From positions 38,874,801-38,938,800 of the forward strand of contig CM064572.1 in assembly GCA_032716605.1 (NCBI GenBank): DNA of 64,000 nucleotides. Reading direction: 5' to 3'. Within the stretch, counting starts at the first letter, position 1. Every line of letters starts with the position of its first letter. The notes below the pieces were generated by a model, which made no database searches, had not been told where the DNA came from, and was given only the letters and a program-made list of their open reading frames with translations. A program made the position numbers and the translations under genes. This stretch comes from Paralithodes platypus. Lineage: Eukaryota > Arthropoda > Malacostraca > Decapoda > Lithodidae. Shown here piece by piece: positions 34,334-46,985 of the stretch.

Positions 34334-35074
34334 AGTCCCCTGAAAATCCTCGTCCCCAGGTAAAATAGCGAGGGAGATCTGCCTCTCCCGCGCCCCGAGA
34401 GGGGGCGCTCCGGACGTTTAAATAGCTGGTGTACACACAGGCCTACCAACACAAACCAGGAAGGTAGATACGTACACATGCCTGTAGACACCACCATGCC
34501 GAGAGAGATTTATATATACTTATGCCTAAAATTACTCTCAAGCACGATCAGTAGTAAACCCCTGCCAACACCACCACGAGAAAGAGGGAGAAAGAATAAC
34601 ATTGTCTCCCACGCATCGCGACCCTCAACTGTCCGGTCCACACGACACACCTTCAATGCCCCCGACACCACCAATCCTACCCGAGAACTAAAAACTCGGA
34701 ATTCCTTCACTTTCCCCACTATTATTGTTTTTCGGAGTTCTATTGAAGTAACCCCGACCCCCTATGATTTTATAATTTAACCTTGATGAAGTAGCCTACT
34801 CTAGGGACATTAATTGACCTTACTCATCACACCACCACTGAGTGTTTACCTTCTATTGAAGGAGACCTGACCAACAGTGTAAGAAGGGTTCAAGGACCCC
34901 ATTTAAGAGCACTCCCCATGCCCTTACCATCTTAAAGGTACCACTGGGGTGCACTCAGTAATCCGCAATACCAGTTCAGGATTTTTGAGGAAAGTCAGGC
35001 AATTGTTAAGGCTTCAAAAAAAGTTAGTCACTTAAGAAAGCTTAAAAATTGCTCTCCATTCAGTTAGACTATTA

Positions 35075-35885
35075 CGGCCTGCCGGAAAGTCCTGATACTG
35101 TTTGCAAAACCCTATACTAGGGATCTCGTTGGACCCGGGCCTGCAAAGCTGACGTAGATATCCTACTTAGGCAGTGACTAGTGTGTCTAGTGAAGAGTGT
35201 GTACGGCCTGCCGATATCTCTTCTTAGACTTCAAGTCCCTGTTAACTACCAACCCTATACTAGGGATCTCGTTGGACCCGGGCCTGCCTAGCTGACGTAG
35301 ATATCCTACTTAGGCGGTGACTAGTGTGTCTAGTGAAGAGTGTGTACGGGCTGCCGATATCTCTTCTTAGACTTCAAGTCCCCGTTGACTACTAACCCTA
35401 TACTAGGGATCTCCTTATACCCGGGCCTGCCTAGCTGACATAGATACCCTACTTAGGCGGTGACTAGATTGTCGAGGAAGAATGTGTACAGCCTGCCGAT
35501 ATTTCTTCCAAGACTCCTAAGTTGTCGACAGTTGTGGCTTGTCACAATAACTCTAGAGTGGGAAACCCCAGTGTCCTTGATGAGGAACTTTGTTATCGTT
35601 CGGCCTGCTGACGTGACATAGACTCCCCCGCGAGGTTCCACTTTTCTACAGTGAAAAGTAGAGAGACTACGGCCTGCCGCCCTCTCTATTAGTTCCCTAT
35701 TTTAAAGTGACACTGCCGGAAACTCCAGTGTCCTTGTTGAGGAACTTTGTTATCGTTCGGCCTGCCGACGTGGCATAGACTCCCCCGCGAGGCTCCACTT
35801 TCTACAGTGAAAAGTAGAGCGACTACGGCCTGCCGCCCTCTGTATTGGTTCCCTGTTTAAGGTGAACACTGCCACTCGGCACAGG
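35075..35885. repeat. Two short tandem arrays linked by CGGCCTGCCG
   Basis: Three units of ~142 bp (with CTATACTAGGGATCTCGTTG and GCTGACGTAGATATCCTACT) are followed by about two units of ~156 bp (with GTCCTTGTTGAGGAACTTTG and CTACAGTGAAAAGTAGAG). Units of both kinds start with a CGGCCTGCCG-like decamer, which recurs about eight times in all. Confidence 0.85.
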
Positions 35886-37489
35886 TAATCTCAAAACCTC
35901 TGAGACCGCTGTGTTAGAGATAGGGCTTGGCGAGATACCCTCACGGGCACTCTGCAGAGACAAGTCCTTGGTACACTGAGTCTGTGGCCTCCCATATGAC
36001 TGTGTAACTTAAAGGTTTAAACACCGCCCTGGGTCTCCCGAACCTCTCATAAAGATCAGGGCAGACAGTAAGATCACTTCCACTGAAATTACTGCGATTG
36101 TCCGATATCGACCTCATAAGACTCGATATTTAAGATCCTAGTCCGAGAGTACCTTAACAGGACTTCATCAACGGTTGATATACTGATCAGAACAGTCGAG
36201 TAGTTTCTCCTACCTCTGAAATACTTGCGTTAGTTCGGTATGGTGCCCAACAGTAATTCGCCAGACGGTTACTATATGTTACGGAGCCATACTTAAGATC
36301 TCAAGCCCAATCAACCCATCTGTAACTACTTCACACAGCCGGCCCACCTAGACGGCCTACAGGGAAGCAGCCAACGAGAACCAATCACCTCCAGAAGTGT
36401 TCACCAGAGACATCCATCGAGAAGTTACCACGCCGGAAGACCAAGAGAAGAAGATAGAGTGACAACTAGTGGGTAAAGTATCGAGTGTTTAAAACAAGCA
36501 GAGTCCCATCCAAAAGTGGCTTAAACGTGTATAAATCCGCCCCGGACTTAATAAGCAGGTCCTAAAGCTACGAGTTGGATTCCCCTACAGTACGAGTGAT
36601 ACGGGTCAATAACTTGCCATCCACCAGTGAATCCATTTTGAATTAATACATTTTAACCTGCTATTGAGGCTTCAAGGACTCAGCCGAATTTACCAAAGTG
36701 ACAAGAAAATATTTTAGAGCCTACCCGTGGCTCCCCGTTTTCTATACAACCTCGCTGCATACTCATAGGGGTGCTTGACCTTGAACTTTAAACACTGTGA
36801 CATTCCTGAAGAAAGCGACAGTAGTCACTCCACTACCAAGAAATACTACTCCATCATCTACTCGAGTGTCTTAGAAACTATCTCAAAGATTTAGTGAAGT
36901 TGTTCTCCAATAAGTACTCCCTATCTAGCTCCGCGACTGTGCTCGGAGTCAGTGATACAATTAAGTGCTATTTTCACTGGCAGTGATACGTGTCTTTATA
37001 TGTTTCAGTTTCAGATTATTTCTCCAATATAGTGCAAGAGAAATAAAGCTGTATTATTAAACCATATCTTGTGATATACTTATCCTCTGTTTCCTTTCAT
37101 ATTATATGTACGTATATGAACTATGGAAGTTCCAGTGGAGTAAAACTCACCATATCCAATTGTTAATCCTGCATAAAATCAGGGCATAACAAAAACGTTC
37201 TACGCATACGTCACATAATTGTGTAAATCAAAATACCTAGCCGAATACTCACAGGCTTCCCTTGTATATGTCCATTCGATTTATGTATGTAACAAGTTGA
37301 AGCTGAAGTGTACACTGTGAATTTATTCCCTTCTAAAGTCTCAATTTTACCTAGAACCTACGCTCAATTTCATATATAATTTAGCTCAGTCACCCATCCT
37401 TTAGAAGAATTATTATTGATGATTATCATAATTTAAATCTAATTTCTTCGAGAGAAACCCCTGTTACGCCTTATTTTATCGTGCGTTAA

Positions 37490-37929
37490 CCCACTGAGCC
37501 CCAGCTAGTTTAGAATAAATATACCACCAGGGACTGGCTGTTTCTGAAAAAAAAAAAATCAGAATCAATAGCGAATGGGTTAGGAATGAAGGAAAAACCA
37601 CAAAAAAACTATCAAAAATGTAAAAAATTGGTCCTACGGAGCCCCCGAAAGTCAATTTTACAAGAGTAAAAAATGTTAGGCAAATACACCCAAAATACCG
37701 GTTTTTGCGCGCTCATGCGCACGCGCACGCGGTTGGACTTTGAGAGTTTTCAACCATCGGCTCGGTTGCGTGGGATACTTACACAGTTCCCATACAAATC
37801 TGAGCCCTCTAGGTGACATAGGACCGGAGTAATTGGGACTGGACCGGCCAGGACGCATGGTTTGCGTTGCTGGGGTTTAGCGTTACATACATTGTGGACG
37901 CAAACCCTGCGTCGCTGGGGCTCAGTGGG
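37490..37929. mobile_element. TTAA-flanked MITE, 440 bp, with empty-site proof
   Basis: TTAA at 37486-37489 and 37930-37933. TIRs are CCCACTGAGCCCCAGC and inverted GCTGGGGCTCAGTGGG. The Gypsy-1 3' LTR has a single TTAA at the same position (46507-46510). Non-coding interior with an inner GCTGGGGTTTAGCG repeat of the terminal motif. Confidence 0.9.
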
Positions 37930-39266
37930 TTAACTGTGTAATTTATGAATAACGTAGTTTGTTAATTCTTTTATGAAATAGAAAATTTCAATCCATCTCG
38001 TCTAGGAATTCTAGTTTCGTGTAGATCCATTGTCTAACTATTTTACCAACTCGAATGCAATGCCAATTTGTTCTGTATTCCATATAGGAATCTGTTAACT
38101 AGTTCAGACCTCCTTCATACCTTATTATCTTCTATCCAACAACCAACTCTACTATCAGGTATTTCCATCTAAGTGCAACTTCGTTGTGTATGCCATATTT
38201 AACTTGTAGTATTCTTATAACTACTCGTATACGCTAATTTACTTATGCGTTATCTAATCTTCTGTAATCAATCTATTGCCTGATTCAGTTAGGTTACATT
38301 CAACCTTTGAGTATTCTTCAGTAGATATATATCATTAAATCTGAATTCCTCGACCCGTGAGATTATAATTGCATATAAGAATTAATTAATTGTATGTTCA
38401 AGATATACATTTTCTCATAATAATCTAAGTACACTGTTAATTGTAAAAAAACAATTTAACTCCCCTCTCCTTTGAATTTTACCACATTCCTTCCCTTATT
38501 CAGAATCATATCGCACTAACCGTAAATACTATTTTGATCATCGTATTATAGCGAATGACCTGAGCGACCTACCTTGTCAGAATTATCTGCGCGCGATAGC
38601 CCTTTAATTTACCCGTACGCTTCTCGCCACCCGTGAGCGAGCGTTCACTTCAGATATCTTCGTACGTTCCCTTTTTGTTCCGTCCCAACTTATATATGCG
38701 TACTTAGAGATTTTCGTTCACCCTGCCAGAAACTTATTCAGAATACTTCACAGTAGATACTCAACTCCCATATATATTATTATCAAGGGTTTAATCTATG
38801 TGTATGTTTGTCTGTATATAATTACATGCTTCCATAAAATTACTATCCTTTAATTCATGTTCATTAAATGTTATCTATAAACTTTTGTGTGTTATTAATG
38901 AACTCCCTTATTTGCTTACTGTTACTTATAATAGTTAAGTTAAGGTTGAGCCCACATTTCAGATCGAGACATACTCGTGAACAGCACATTGATCTTATTA
39001 TGTCTAAGTACGTGGATTCTCGTACCATTTCCAAGCAATAGGTAATTGAATTCTTTTTACCTTTCCATATATCTTTGAATAAATAAGAGTGTATAATTAT
39101 CTGCGTGCATTAATTGTGTTCATATTAAACCTGATTGAGTACCAAATTTGTGAATAAGAACGTGTTCGAAATGTTCCTGTTGAGGATATATTGAGTCTAA
39201 AAGTCTATAATTGGATTTGAGTAAAGACCAAAATAAAGCTATGTTGTATTACAACCCGACATAACA

Positions 39267-39284
39267 CTGGCGGCAGCGGTAACT
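39267..39284 (+). promoter_or_regulatory. Gypsy-1 primer-binding site
   Basis: Immediately after the LTR end ATAACA comes CTGGCGGCAGCGGTAAC. A TGG-starting sequence one base inside the LTR is where a tRNA 3' end should anneal. The identity of the tRNA is not established. Confidence 0.65.
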
Positions 39285-39381
39285 CGATACGGCATATCAA
39301 CACGAGAGTTTCTTATATAATTTTTGTTTTTTGTTTTGTTTTTTCTTGCTACTCAATTAACGTTTTGACACAATATTCCCC

Positions 39382-40273
39382 ATGGCAGCAACTAGATCAC
39401 TTAATATTCCGGCGTTCAAGCCAGAAGATTATGACATAATTATATACATACATGGAAATAGTCAAACCGGTCCAGGACATTATGTTCGGAAACGAAGACG
39501 CTTTCAAGTTCCACACGATAGTAGTGAAACTAGGGAAGTATGCAATCAAAGTATCAGGGTATGTGCACGACAATATGCCTGGTTTAACCTGGGCGCAATT
39601 TGAAAATTACGTAAAAACTGCTATTATTCGAGTGCTCGGTCAGACCATTGCCGATAACAAATTTCATGAGATAAAATACTCAGGGGATTTAGATGGTACA
39701 ATTGAGCAACTACATCAGATAGCGATCAATGCGTTTCCGGAAGAAACCACAGCACAACGGAAGCAAATCGTCTTAAGCAAGTTTTCAAAGGCACTTGTGA
39801 GAATTTTGCCAGACACAGTGGCGGATCACTTCTCGATCATAGAACCTACCAACTACGACAGCGATCTGCCGGTAATAAGGCGGATCATGGCACTCAGAAA
39901 ATCCAGGGAACAGGACAAAATAGCCGTAATTAGTAAGGTAACCACACATCCAGCAGCAGCAGCAGCCCCCATCAGCGGTCCCGTGGCTCCTCGTATTACT
40001 GATAAAGCCGAGGAATGGGCCAGGATTCGACCAGCTGATTGGAAGCCATGCTCTGGACCATGCATGTTATGGTCATTAAAGAGATCTTTCACAGAACTTA
40101 CGAAAAAACGAAGCAGGGCCCCAAGCTGGTGGGCACAAATTCCCTGGATCAAGCCACGTAAGGTAGCCACCATAATTGAAGACGGAACAGCCGGAATTGA
40201 AGACGGACCTAGTGAAGAAGAAGCGGAGCAGTATTTACCTGAGGCTCTACAACCGGATCCTCAGGATTTTTAA
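39382..40273 (+). pseudogene. Gypsy-1 Gag (frameshifted)
   Basis: The frame opens at ATG 39382 (MAATRSLNIPAFKPEDYD) and shifts near 39450 into a 273-residue frame (39452-40273). That frame has a mostly helical capsid-like region (about residues 1-150) and an Ala/Pro-rich hinge (about 166-180). The C-terminal part has WKPCSGPCMLW, perhaps the ruined start of a zinc knuckle, and a very acidic tail. No clear CCHC remains. Position after the PBS and before protease identifies it as gag; the sequence itself is not one I recognise by family. Confidence 0.7.
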
Positions 40274-40302
40274 ACTGTCCCCCCAAACAAATAGTCGTCG
40301 CC

Positions 40303-40722
40303 ATGGCGGGGGCTCATGATGGGACATCTACAGATGGTCTCTCAGTTTACCACAAAATCACACTTATCGGGGTGAAAGTCCGACTTCTCATAGACACGGG
40401 ACCTTCCCGTTCTTGCCTGTTCCTTCAGTTTTTCCGGAAACATCACAATGTTTTCGGGAAGATGCAACCTTCCTCTATAATTCTTGTCAGTGCGAATTAT
40501 CAAGTCATTCCAAATTTAGGACAGACTCTTCCATTATATGTTAACGCCCCTATTCCCCATCACAGAGTAGATAATTCTTTTGTGATCTACAATCCTAACG
40601 AGACAAAGTACGATGGTTACTTGGGACTCGATCTCCTAATTTATTTGAGTGCCTCCATAAATTGTAGGCACCGTACCCTGACCTTTGATCAACCTTCAAA
40701 AACCAAAACCAAAACCCCTTGA
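40303..40722 (+). CDS. Gypsy-1 aspartic protease domain
   Basis: About 140 residues. VRLLIDTGPSRSCL has the catalytic Asp31-Thr-Gly, and YDGYLGLDLL near residue 108 is the second hydrophobic-Gly motif of retropepsins. As a homodimer it would cut the Gag-Pol polyprotein. It lies 30 bases after gag in another frame and runs on into a Pro/Lys-rich spacer, so a frameshift or readthrough link to pol is likely. The domain itself looks intact. Confidence 0.8.
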   Translation: MAGAHDGTSTDGLSVYHKITLIGVKVRLLIDTGPSRSCLFLQFFRKHHNVFGKMQPSSIILVSANYQVIPNLGQTLPLYVNAPIPHHRVDNSFVIYNPNETKYDGYLGLDLLIYLSASINCRHRTLTFDQPSKTKTKTP

Positions 40723-42625
40723 ACCCCTTCAGCAGTTAAAATCCAACTCCCTGCCTGCCCTCCTTAATCCAACTGCTAAACTTCAGTGTAGTGAACCATT
40801 CCTCCCCATAAAAAATTCCGAGGATGAGAAAGACAACACCCATCTCATATCTCAAGCTATCACTTCCACTACTGTAACAGTTCCTCCTCATCATGAGAAA
40901 TGGATACCTTTGGTACCCACCCTCATGGGAGATGTCATCTTGATCCCACTCCTCCAAAGCCCTTTCAACGGGGCCTGCCTAACCGCTCCTAGCCTGCTAC
41001 CAAATCAATTGAACTGTATTAAGATAGCTAATAAATCAGATAAGCCAGTCACATAACCAAAAGGACTAGCCATTGGTGAGCTTGAGATATATGCAGAAGA
41101 ATTATCTGTACCTACAGATGCTTCCCTGCCAACTAAGAAGCCCCTTCCTGATATTCCTTCCAATCTTACTCTCTGTCAACAAACTGATCTCAGAAATTTA
41201 CTAATATCATATCAGGATATTTTCGCTACATTCAGCCGAGACATGGGAAAAACTGACATGCTTCATCATCCTATCCATACCGTAGGACGTCCCATAAAGC
41301 AACCTATCCGTCATAAAAACCCAATCCAGAGACAAGAGGAAGAAAAAGAAGTGCAAGATATGCTCGCCGCAGGAGTAGTCAAAACATCTACCAGCCCTTG
41401 GTCGTCTCCAGTAGTACTCGTCCAGAAGAAAGACGGATCAACCCACTTCTGCATTGACTACCGGCAGCTGAATGACGTCACCATCAAAGACGCTACACCA
41501 CTCCCCCGAATTGATGATTCCTTGGACTCCCTGCTTGGCACAAAATGGTTCACCACCTTAGATCTCCAAGCAGGATATTGGCAAGTTCCAGTAGCACCAG
41601 AACATCAACAAAAGACAGGTTTCTCCACCAGCGAAGGCAGACTATATGAGTTTACTGTTTTGCCATTCGGTCTGTGCAATGTCCCGGCCACCTTCTCCAG
41701 GTTAATGGAATCTGTTTTGCAAGGATAAACCTGGGAAACATGTCTGGCCTATTTAGATGACATTATTGTGTTCGGGAAAACCTAGGCCGAACACTTACAA
41801 AAGTTATAGCAAGTATTTAAGAGAATAAGGGATGCCAGCCTAAAATTCAAACCATCCAAATGCACCCTTGCCAAAACTAATGTAAATTTTCTTGGATATA
41901 TTGTCTCAGAACAAGGAATTTCCCCAGATCCTAGTAAACTAGAGGCGATCAGCAAAATTTCACCTCCCACTAATGTCAAAGGAGTACGAGCTTTCCTGGA
42001 CTTGGCATCCTACTATCGAAGATTTGTAAAGAACTTTGTGACGATTGCCAAGCCATTACATAATCTAACAAAAAAGGATGAACCATTCAAATGGACAGAA
42101 CAACGCCTGCAAGCATTTAATAATATGAAAGAAAAATTAGTGGCAACTCCGGTGGTGTCCTTCCCGGATTCCACACGTCCATTCAGATTGTACACCGACG
42201 TCTCTCAGTTCGGAATAAGTGCCATTCTTGGACAAACTAGAGATGGCAAGGAGCACACCACATTGCCTGTGCCAGTCGTACCCTCAATCCAGCAGAAATA
42301 AATTATCTCGTAACAAAAAGAGAATGCCTAGGTATGATATGGGCCCTCCAATATTTCAAGGCATAACTGGCCAGTGTCAAGGTCACCATCATCACTGATC
42401 ACCACGCCCTTCGATGGCTCCGTAAATCGGACACAAAGAACGCATTAACGGTCAGATGACGAGAACCATTAGAAGAATTTGATGTCGATATTGTGTACAG
42501 ACCAGGAAAACTCCATAGTAATGCGGATGCCCTATCTAGACTTCCCATCGACTCAACATCAAGAGACGACTCATAACATATTAGCCAGCCATCACCAAGA
42601 CTCATTGGATAACAGTCAACAAGAC
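40723..42625 (+). pseudogene. Gypsy-1 reverse transcriptase and RNase H, several stops
   Basis: A spacer (40723-41230) is followed by RT in 41243-41728. Motifs seen are PIRHKNPIQRQEEEKEVQ, SPWSSPVVLVQKKDG, CIDYRQLNDVTIKD, LDLQAGYWQVPV (motif A) and LPFGLCNVPATFSRLM. A TAA at 41726 interrupts it, then LAYLDDIIVFG (catalytic YLDD, about 41747-41770) follows with further stops at about 41783 and 41806. 41836-42301 gives FLGYIVSEQGI, YYRRFVKNF and the RNase H start YTDVSQFGISAIL. Next are ITDHHALRWLRK and VYRPGKLHSNADALSRL. All catalytic motifs are recognisable but at least five stops block translation, several consistent with C-to-T type decay. Confidence 0.85.
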
Positions 42626-42699
42626 CTGCTTAATTCTTTCCAACGAAAGGAGAAACCCGACTCGATGCCACGCAAGATATTTGCTCAATTAACCAGACG

Positions 42700-43810
42700 C
42701 CGAGATAATTTATTCACCATAGATGGGAAAATTGTCATAACTCTGCAAGCTGCACTATCCACAATGCAATCCATACATATGCACAATGGTATTCAACTAG
42801 GTCAGAGGAAACTGATCACCACATTTCAGAAGTCTATTGGACCCCTTCCCCATATATAACAGCCAAACGTATCACAGAAGCTTGTCGAGCTTGTGCGTTG
42901 GGTAAAGATAGAACCCGTACAGCAGGACCTGCTGGCAAGTTAATCACCTCCAAGCCATGGCAATTACTTGCAGTCGACGTTATGGAACCAATGGAAGGAA
43001 ACCAAGGGTTTAAGTACATCATAACCATTGTTGATACTTATTCCAAATACGTCATTGCCTGTCCTGCTAAAGAACACTCAGCCATTGCAGTAGCTGAAGC
43101 CCTCATTCAACACGTCTTTCCATATTTCGGATTACCTGAAGCTATTCATTCAGATAATTAATGCCCCCGAATTCACCAGTCAAATTTGGTCCCAATTATC
43201 TCAAATGTGTGGGTTTAAAATCAGTCACTCATCCCTATACTGGCCTCAAGGCAACTCCATTTGCGAACGAAGTCATAGGACAATTGCCAATCAAATAAGA
43301 ACCAGATTACAACAAATGAACACCAAAGATTGGCCCAGTAAAGTGAAAATTGTACAATGGGGTATAAATACCTGCCCCAGACAAGACGGAATTTCACCCC
43401 ACGAGCGTGTATTTGGAGTGCCACCATTACTCCTACCTCTCCGCCATCTTGCTGCCCCGTATGAGCCCTCCTCCAACTTCGACCAGTCATTAGTCCATCT
43501 CAAGAACCGTCTCAGGCAATTTCAATATGTTCAAGATCTTCAACCTGATGAAACTACCAAAGCCAGTCCGCACCGTGTTGGCGATCTCGTGATGGTTGCT
43601 CAATTACCTGTGCTGTCTAAACTCAAACCGAGGCTTAAAGGTCCTTTCGAAATTTTAACAGTGCCAAATTGTTATCAGGTTACCATTAATTATTTCGGTG
43701 AGTCACGCACATACCGTAACAGGCATGTACGTAGATTTCAGCCTATTGATGAGAATATGATTATGCTTGCAGATCCTGACCAGAATTACATAATTATTAC
43801 CTACACCTAA
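42700..43810 (+). pseudogene. Gypsy-1 integrase
   Basis: ITEACRACALGK is the CC half of the HHCC zinc domain. In the core, WQLLAVDVMEP gives the first catalytic Asp and AIHSDN the second, where a TAA stop at about 43159 sits right after HSDN. After a shift, WPQGNSICERSHRTI gives the catalytic Glu. The C-terminal region has PHRVGDLVMVAQL and KPRLKGPFEIL, the GPY/F module of Ty3/Gypsy integrases, and HVRRFQP. The 43205-43810 frame is 201 residues and open. The D,D,E set is complete in sequence, but the stop and frameshift inactivate this copy. Confidence 0.87.
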
Positions 43811-43820
43811 TAATCAAAAT

Positions 43821-44870
43821 TTGGGATCCACAAAACCTGTGACACATGAACTCATTCCTCCTCTGACCCCTGCACCAAGAAAGAAACCACTGCATGTCAC
43901 ACCATCTATTCTACCACAAGCCACACCCCCTGTTCAGCCACGCCCAAGGCCTCTTTCCTACCCATCACACACACCTCCTCCTATCTTTCCTACACATACT
44001 GTACCTGCACCTTCCAAATTACCTACTCAATTAATAACTACATCTCTACCGTTACCTGTACCTTCATCACCATCTATCAGCTTACCAATTTATTCTGAAT
44101 CTCTGGGCACTCTTCCAACAACACCTGCTGTCGCTCACATTCCTAATCTACCTACTCAGCCTTTACCTAATCTACCAACCACACCTTCTCTTGAGCATGC
44201 CAGCTTACCTGTTCCTCTTCCTCAAGCTTCTTCCAGACCTATTACTTATGCAAGCAAACTTAAGACTTCTACTACTTCAGTTTCTCCCTCCATCTCTAAA
44301 TCATCTTCACAACCTCTTTCTCTATTCCACAGCATATTTCCCTTCACTTCTATACACAGACCGACAGATTCCACCTCTCAATTACATCGCACTAAACCCA
44401 GCATTTCTAGAATATTTTCACAATCACCCAGCTCTTCCTTATCACCATCACCACACTCTCGTGTGAATCCAACATCACTAATACCTTCTCATCCTAATCC
44501 TACCTGTACAAGATCTGGTCGACGTGTGAAGCCACCTCAACGATGGGCGCCGACATTCCGGCCTACATATGCAAGGCGGGCCCCTCCCAAACCTACCTCG
44601 CCTATGCCAAGGGTTCCCGCTACACCTACTGCGAGGTCAACATCATCCCCTGGTCGAACAAGATCCAAGAACCACCCACTACCCATCAACCCTTCACAGG
44701 CCACTCACTCCATAGACCTTCCAGCCACCACAACTCCTCCTGCTAATCAGTCATCTTCAGCCACTGCAGAATCTTCCTCGACACCTACGGCAGCCATGAA
44801 GATCAACAGTGTTCTACTTTCTGATGGCCTGAAAAGTACTGTTGTCAACACCCGACAACAGATGGTATAA
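43821..44870 (+). CDS. Pro/Ser/Thr-rich ORF at the end of Gypsy-1
   Basis: 349 residues open, starting 11 bases after the integrase stop. It is mostly Pro, Ser and Thr with repeated LPTTP/LPVP-like segments, so an intrinsically disordered tail. Near residue 235, TRSGRRVKPPQRWAPTF resembles the basic motif often seen at the extreme C-terminus of Gypsy Pol proteins. It is therefore more likely a Pol C-terminal extension cut off by a stop than an env gene. No signal peptide or membrane helix is seen. Confidence 0.6.
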   Translation: MGSTKPVTHELIPPLTPAPRKKPLHVTPSILPQATPPVQPRPRPLSYPSHTPPPIFPTHTVPAPSKLPTQLITTSLPLPVPSSPSISLPIYSESLGTLPTTPAVAHIPNLPTQPLPNLPTTPSLEHASLPVPLPQASSRPITYASKLKTSTTSVSPSISKSSSQPLSLFHSIFPFTSIHRPTDSTSQLHRTKPSISRIFSQSPSSSLSPSPHSRVNPTSLIPSHPNPTCTRSGRRVKPPQRWAPTFRPTYARRAPPKPTSPMPRVPATPTARSTSSPGRTRSKNHPLPINPSQATHSIDLPATTTPPANQSSSATAESSSTPTAAMKINSVLLSDGLKSTVVNTRQQMV

Positions 44871-46985
44871 ACAGCCTCAGAATCGAAACTTCCACTGCAT
44901 GTACACATCGGCATGGACATCTCTACACCTGCTGATGTACCTACGACGTGTTGACATTGCAGCATTTAACCCCTGTTCTCACTAACTCCACCACCAGGAC
45001 ATACATTCTGAAATCGCGAGGTCGCGACGTTTTCTTCGACGAATGTGGTGAAGTGACGGGGTTGAATAGAATGGGGTTAAGTAACACCTGTAGGATTGCT
45101 AGCCTACAGGTGAATAGGAAGGAGAAAAGAAGAAACCAGCAGCAGAGAAGTAATTCCAAACCAGTTTCTCAGGATATAGAGAAACAAGAAACAGAGGAGT
45201 GCCCCATATTAACAGTTCATTCCCGTTTTCTAACTACCAGGAAGACGGGTCACCTAGGTCAGTCACCACTACATAAGAGTGGGAGTTTGAGCCAATCCCC
45301 ATCCCGCTTTCAAACTCTCTCCACCAATCACCAAGCTTCATTCGACCAGGAGCCAGATTTGCAGTACAACGAGCAAATGCTTATGCAAGTTCCGCATCAA
45401 AGACCTCAGTGCTACCGAGAGAAGTGGGGATATTAGGATCTACAGTGCAGTACCATTATGGAGAACTCTGGATCAACCCAAGAACATAATGAAGAACAGA
45501 GTTATCCACTGCATCACCAATAACCCTCAATTATAATAAAATCACCAGAGTTGCTATTATGTCCTTCCTAGACTTTGTAACTCCCACCAGAGTATTAAAT
45601 AAAATACTTTAAATGATTAGGTACCAAATGATAACTACCATGTATTTTTAAGCTAAGTATTTACTTCACTATTTATGTCACAACGATTCACTATATCCTT
45701 TTAACATTGAGTCACTGTAAGTTAAAGCCAAGAAATATCTTGAACATAGTCTCAATGAAATTGTTAAGAAAGCAAGCACTTCCTCCTCGGTAATGTTCTT
45801 AAGGCTGAAAAGTCCGGAGCATCTAACTAAAAGTGGTAGCTGCCTCCCCCTCCCCTTCGAGACTACAACGATCCCTGTTGTGTTCTCCCTGACATCTGGA
45901 TGTTGGATTCCTGATAGTGAGAAGCAGCTCCCCCTGAAGTCTAGTCCAGGCGAACCTACGCTCTACGTCGGCCAGACTTACTCTCGAACCTCCACCCCCC
46001 CAACCTTACCCTAAGTGTCTCTGAGTGTCTTACGTTGTGATTATTATTGTGAAGGTAAGGTAAAATATGTGAATATTCATTGCGAATTCCTATGTAGATC
46101 TGTGCCCAAGATCGTTAATTGTTGCGTATAAGTGAATCCTTCAGAAACCTTATAAAACCTTGAGTAGATCTGTGTCCAAGATCTAGTGTCAATCTCTCTT
46201 ATAATTTCATATACAACGTTCTACGCATACGTCACATAATTGTGTAAATCAAAATACCTTGCCGAATACTCACAGATTTTCCTTGTGTATGTCCATTCTA
46301 TTTATGTATGTAACAAGTTGAAGCTGAAGTGTACACTGTGAATTTATTCCCTTCTAAAGTCTCACTTTTACCTAGAACCTACGCTCAATTTCATATCTAA
46401 TTTAGCTCAGTCCCCCATTGTTTAGAAGAATTATTATTGATGATTATCATAATTTAAATCTAATTTCTTCGAGAGTAACCCCTGTTACGCCTTATTTTAT
46501 CGATCATTAACTGTGTAATTTATGAATAACGTATTTTGTTTATTCTTTTATGAAATAGATAATTTCGATCCATCTCGTGTAGGAATTCTAGTTTCGTGTA
46601 GATCCATTGTCTAACTATTTCACCAACTCGAATGCAACGCCAATTTGTTCTGTATTCCATATAGGAATCTGTTCAGACTAGTTCAGACCTCCTTCATACC
46701 TTTTCAGGTATTTCCATCTAAGTGCAACTTCGTCGTGTACGCCATATTTCACTTGTAATATTCTTATAACTACTCGTATACGCTAATTTACTTATGCGTT
46801 ATCTAATCTTCTGTAATCAATCTATTGCCTGATTCAGGTAGGTTACATTCAACCTTTGAGTATTCTTCAGTAGATATATATCATTAAATCTGAATTCCTC
46901 GACCCGTGAGATTATAATTGCATATAAGAATTAATTAATTGTATGTTCAAGATATACATTTTCTCATAATAATCTAAGTGCACTG

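Larger units (their letters stand above)
33638..37191 (+). mobile_element. Solo-LTR-like insertion, 3554 bp, in Gypsy-1 5' LTR
   Basis: Flanked by AAAAC at 33633-33637 and 37192-37196; the 3' LTR of Gypsy-1 has a single ACAAC here (46212-46216). The right end GGGCATAACA matches the ATAACA/GTAACA ends of the two other Gypsy LTRs. The left end TAAAATACCC is partly its inverse, with TG apparently mutated to TA. It has no gag or pol. A TATATAAG box (34326) and AATAAAGCT (about 37049) fit a plus-strand LTR. The 92-residue basic frame near the left end (33606-33884) crosses the insertion junction, so it is not a conserved gene. Confidence 0.7.

Noticed and set aside
43821..44870. Envelope gene of an errantivirus-type element
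   Set aside because: No signal peptide, cleavage site, cysteine pattern or transmembrane helix. Pro/Ser/Thr-rich with an RSGRRVKPP motif, which better fits a Pol tail.
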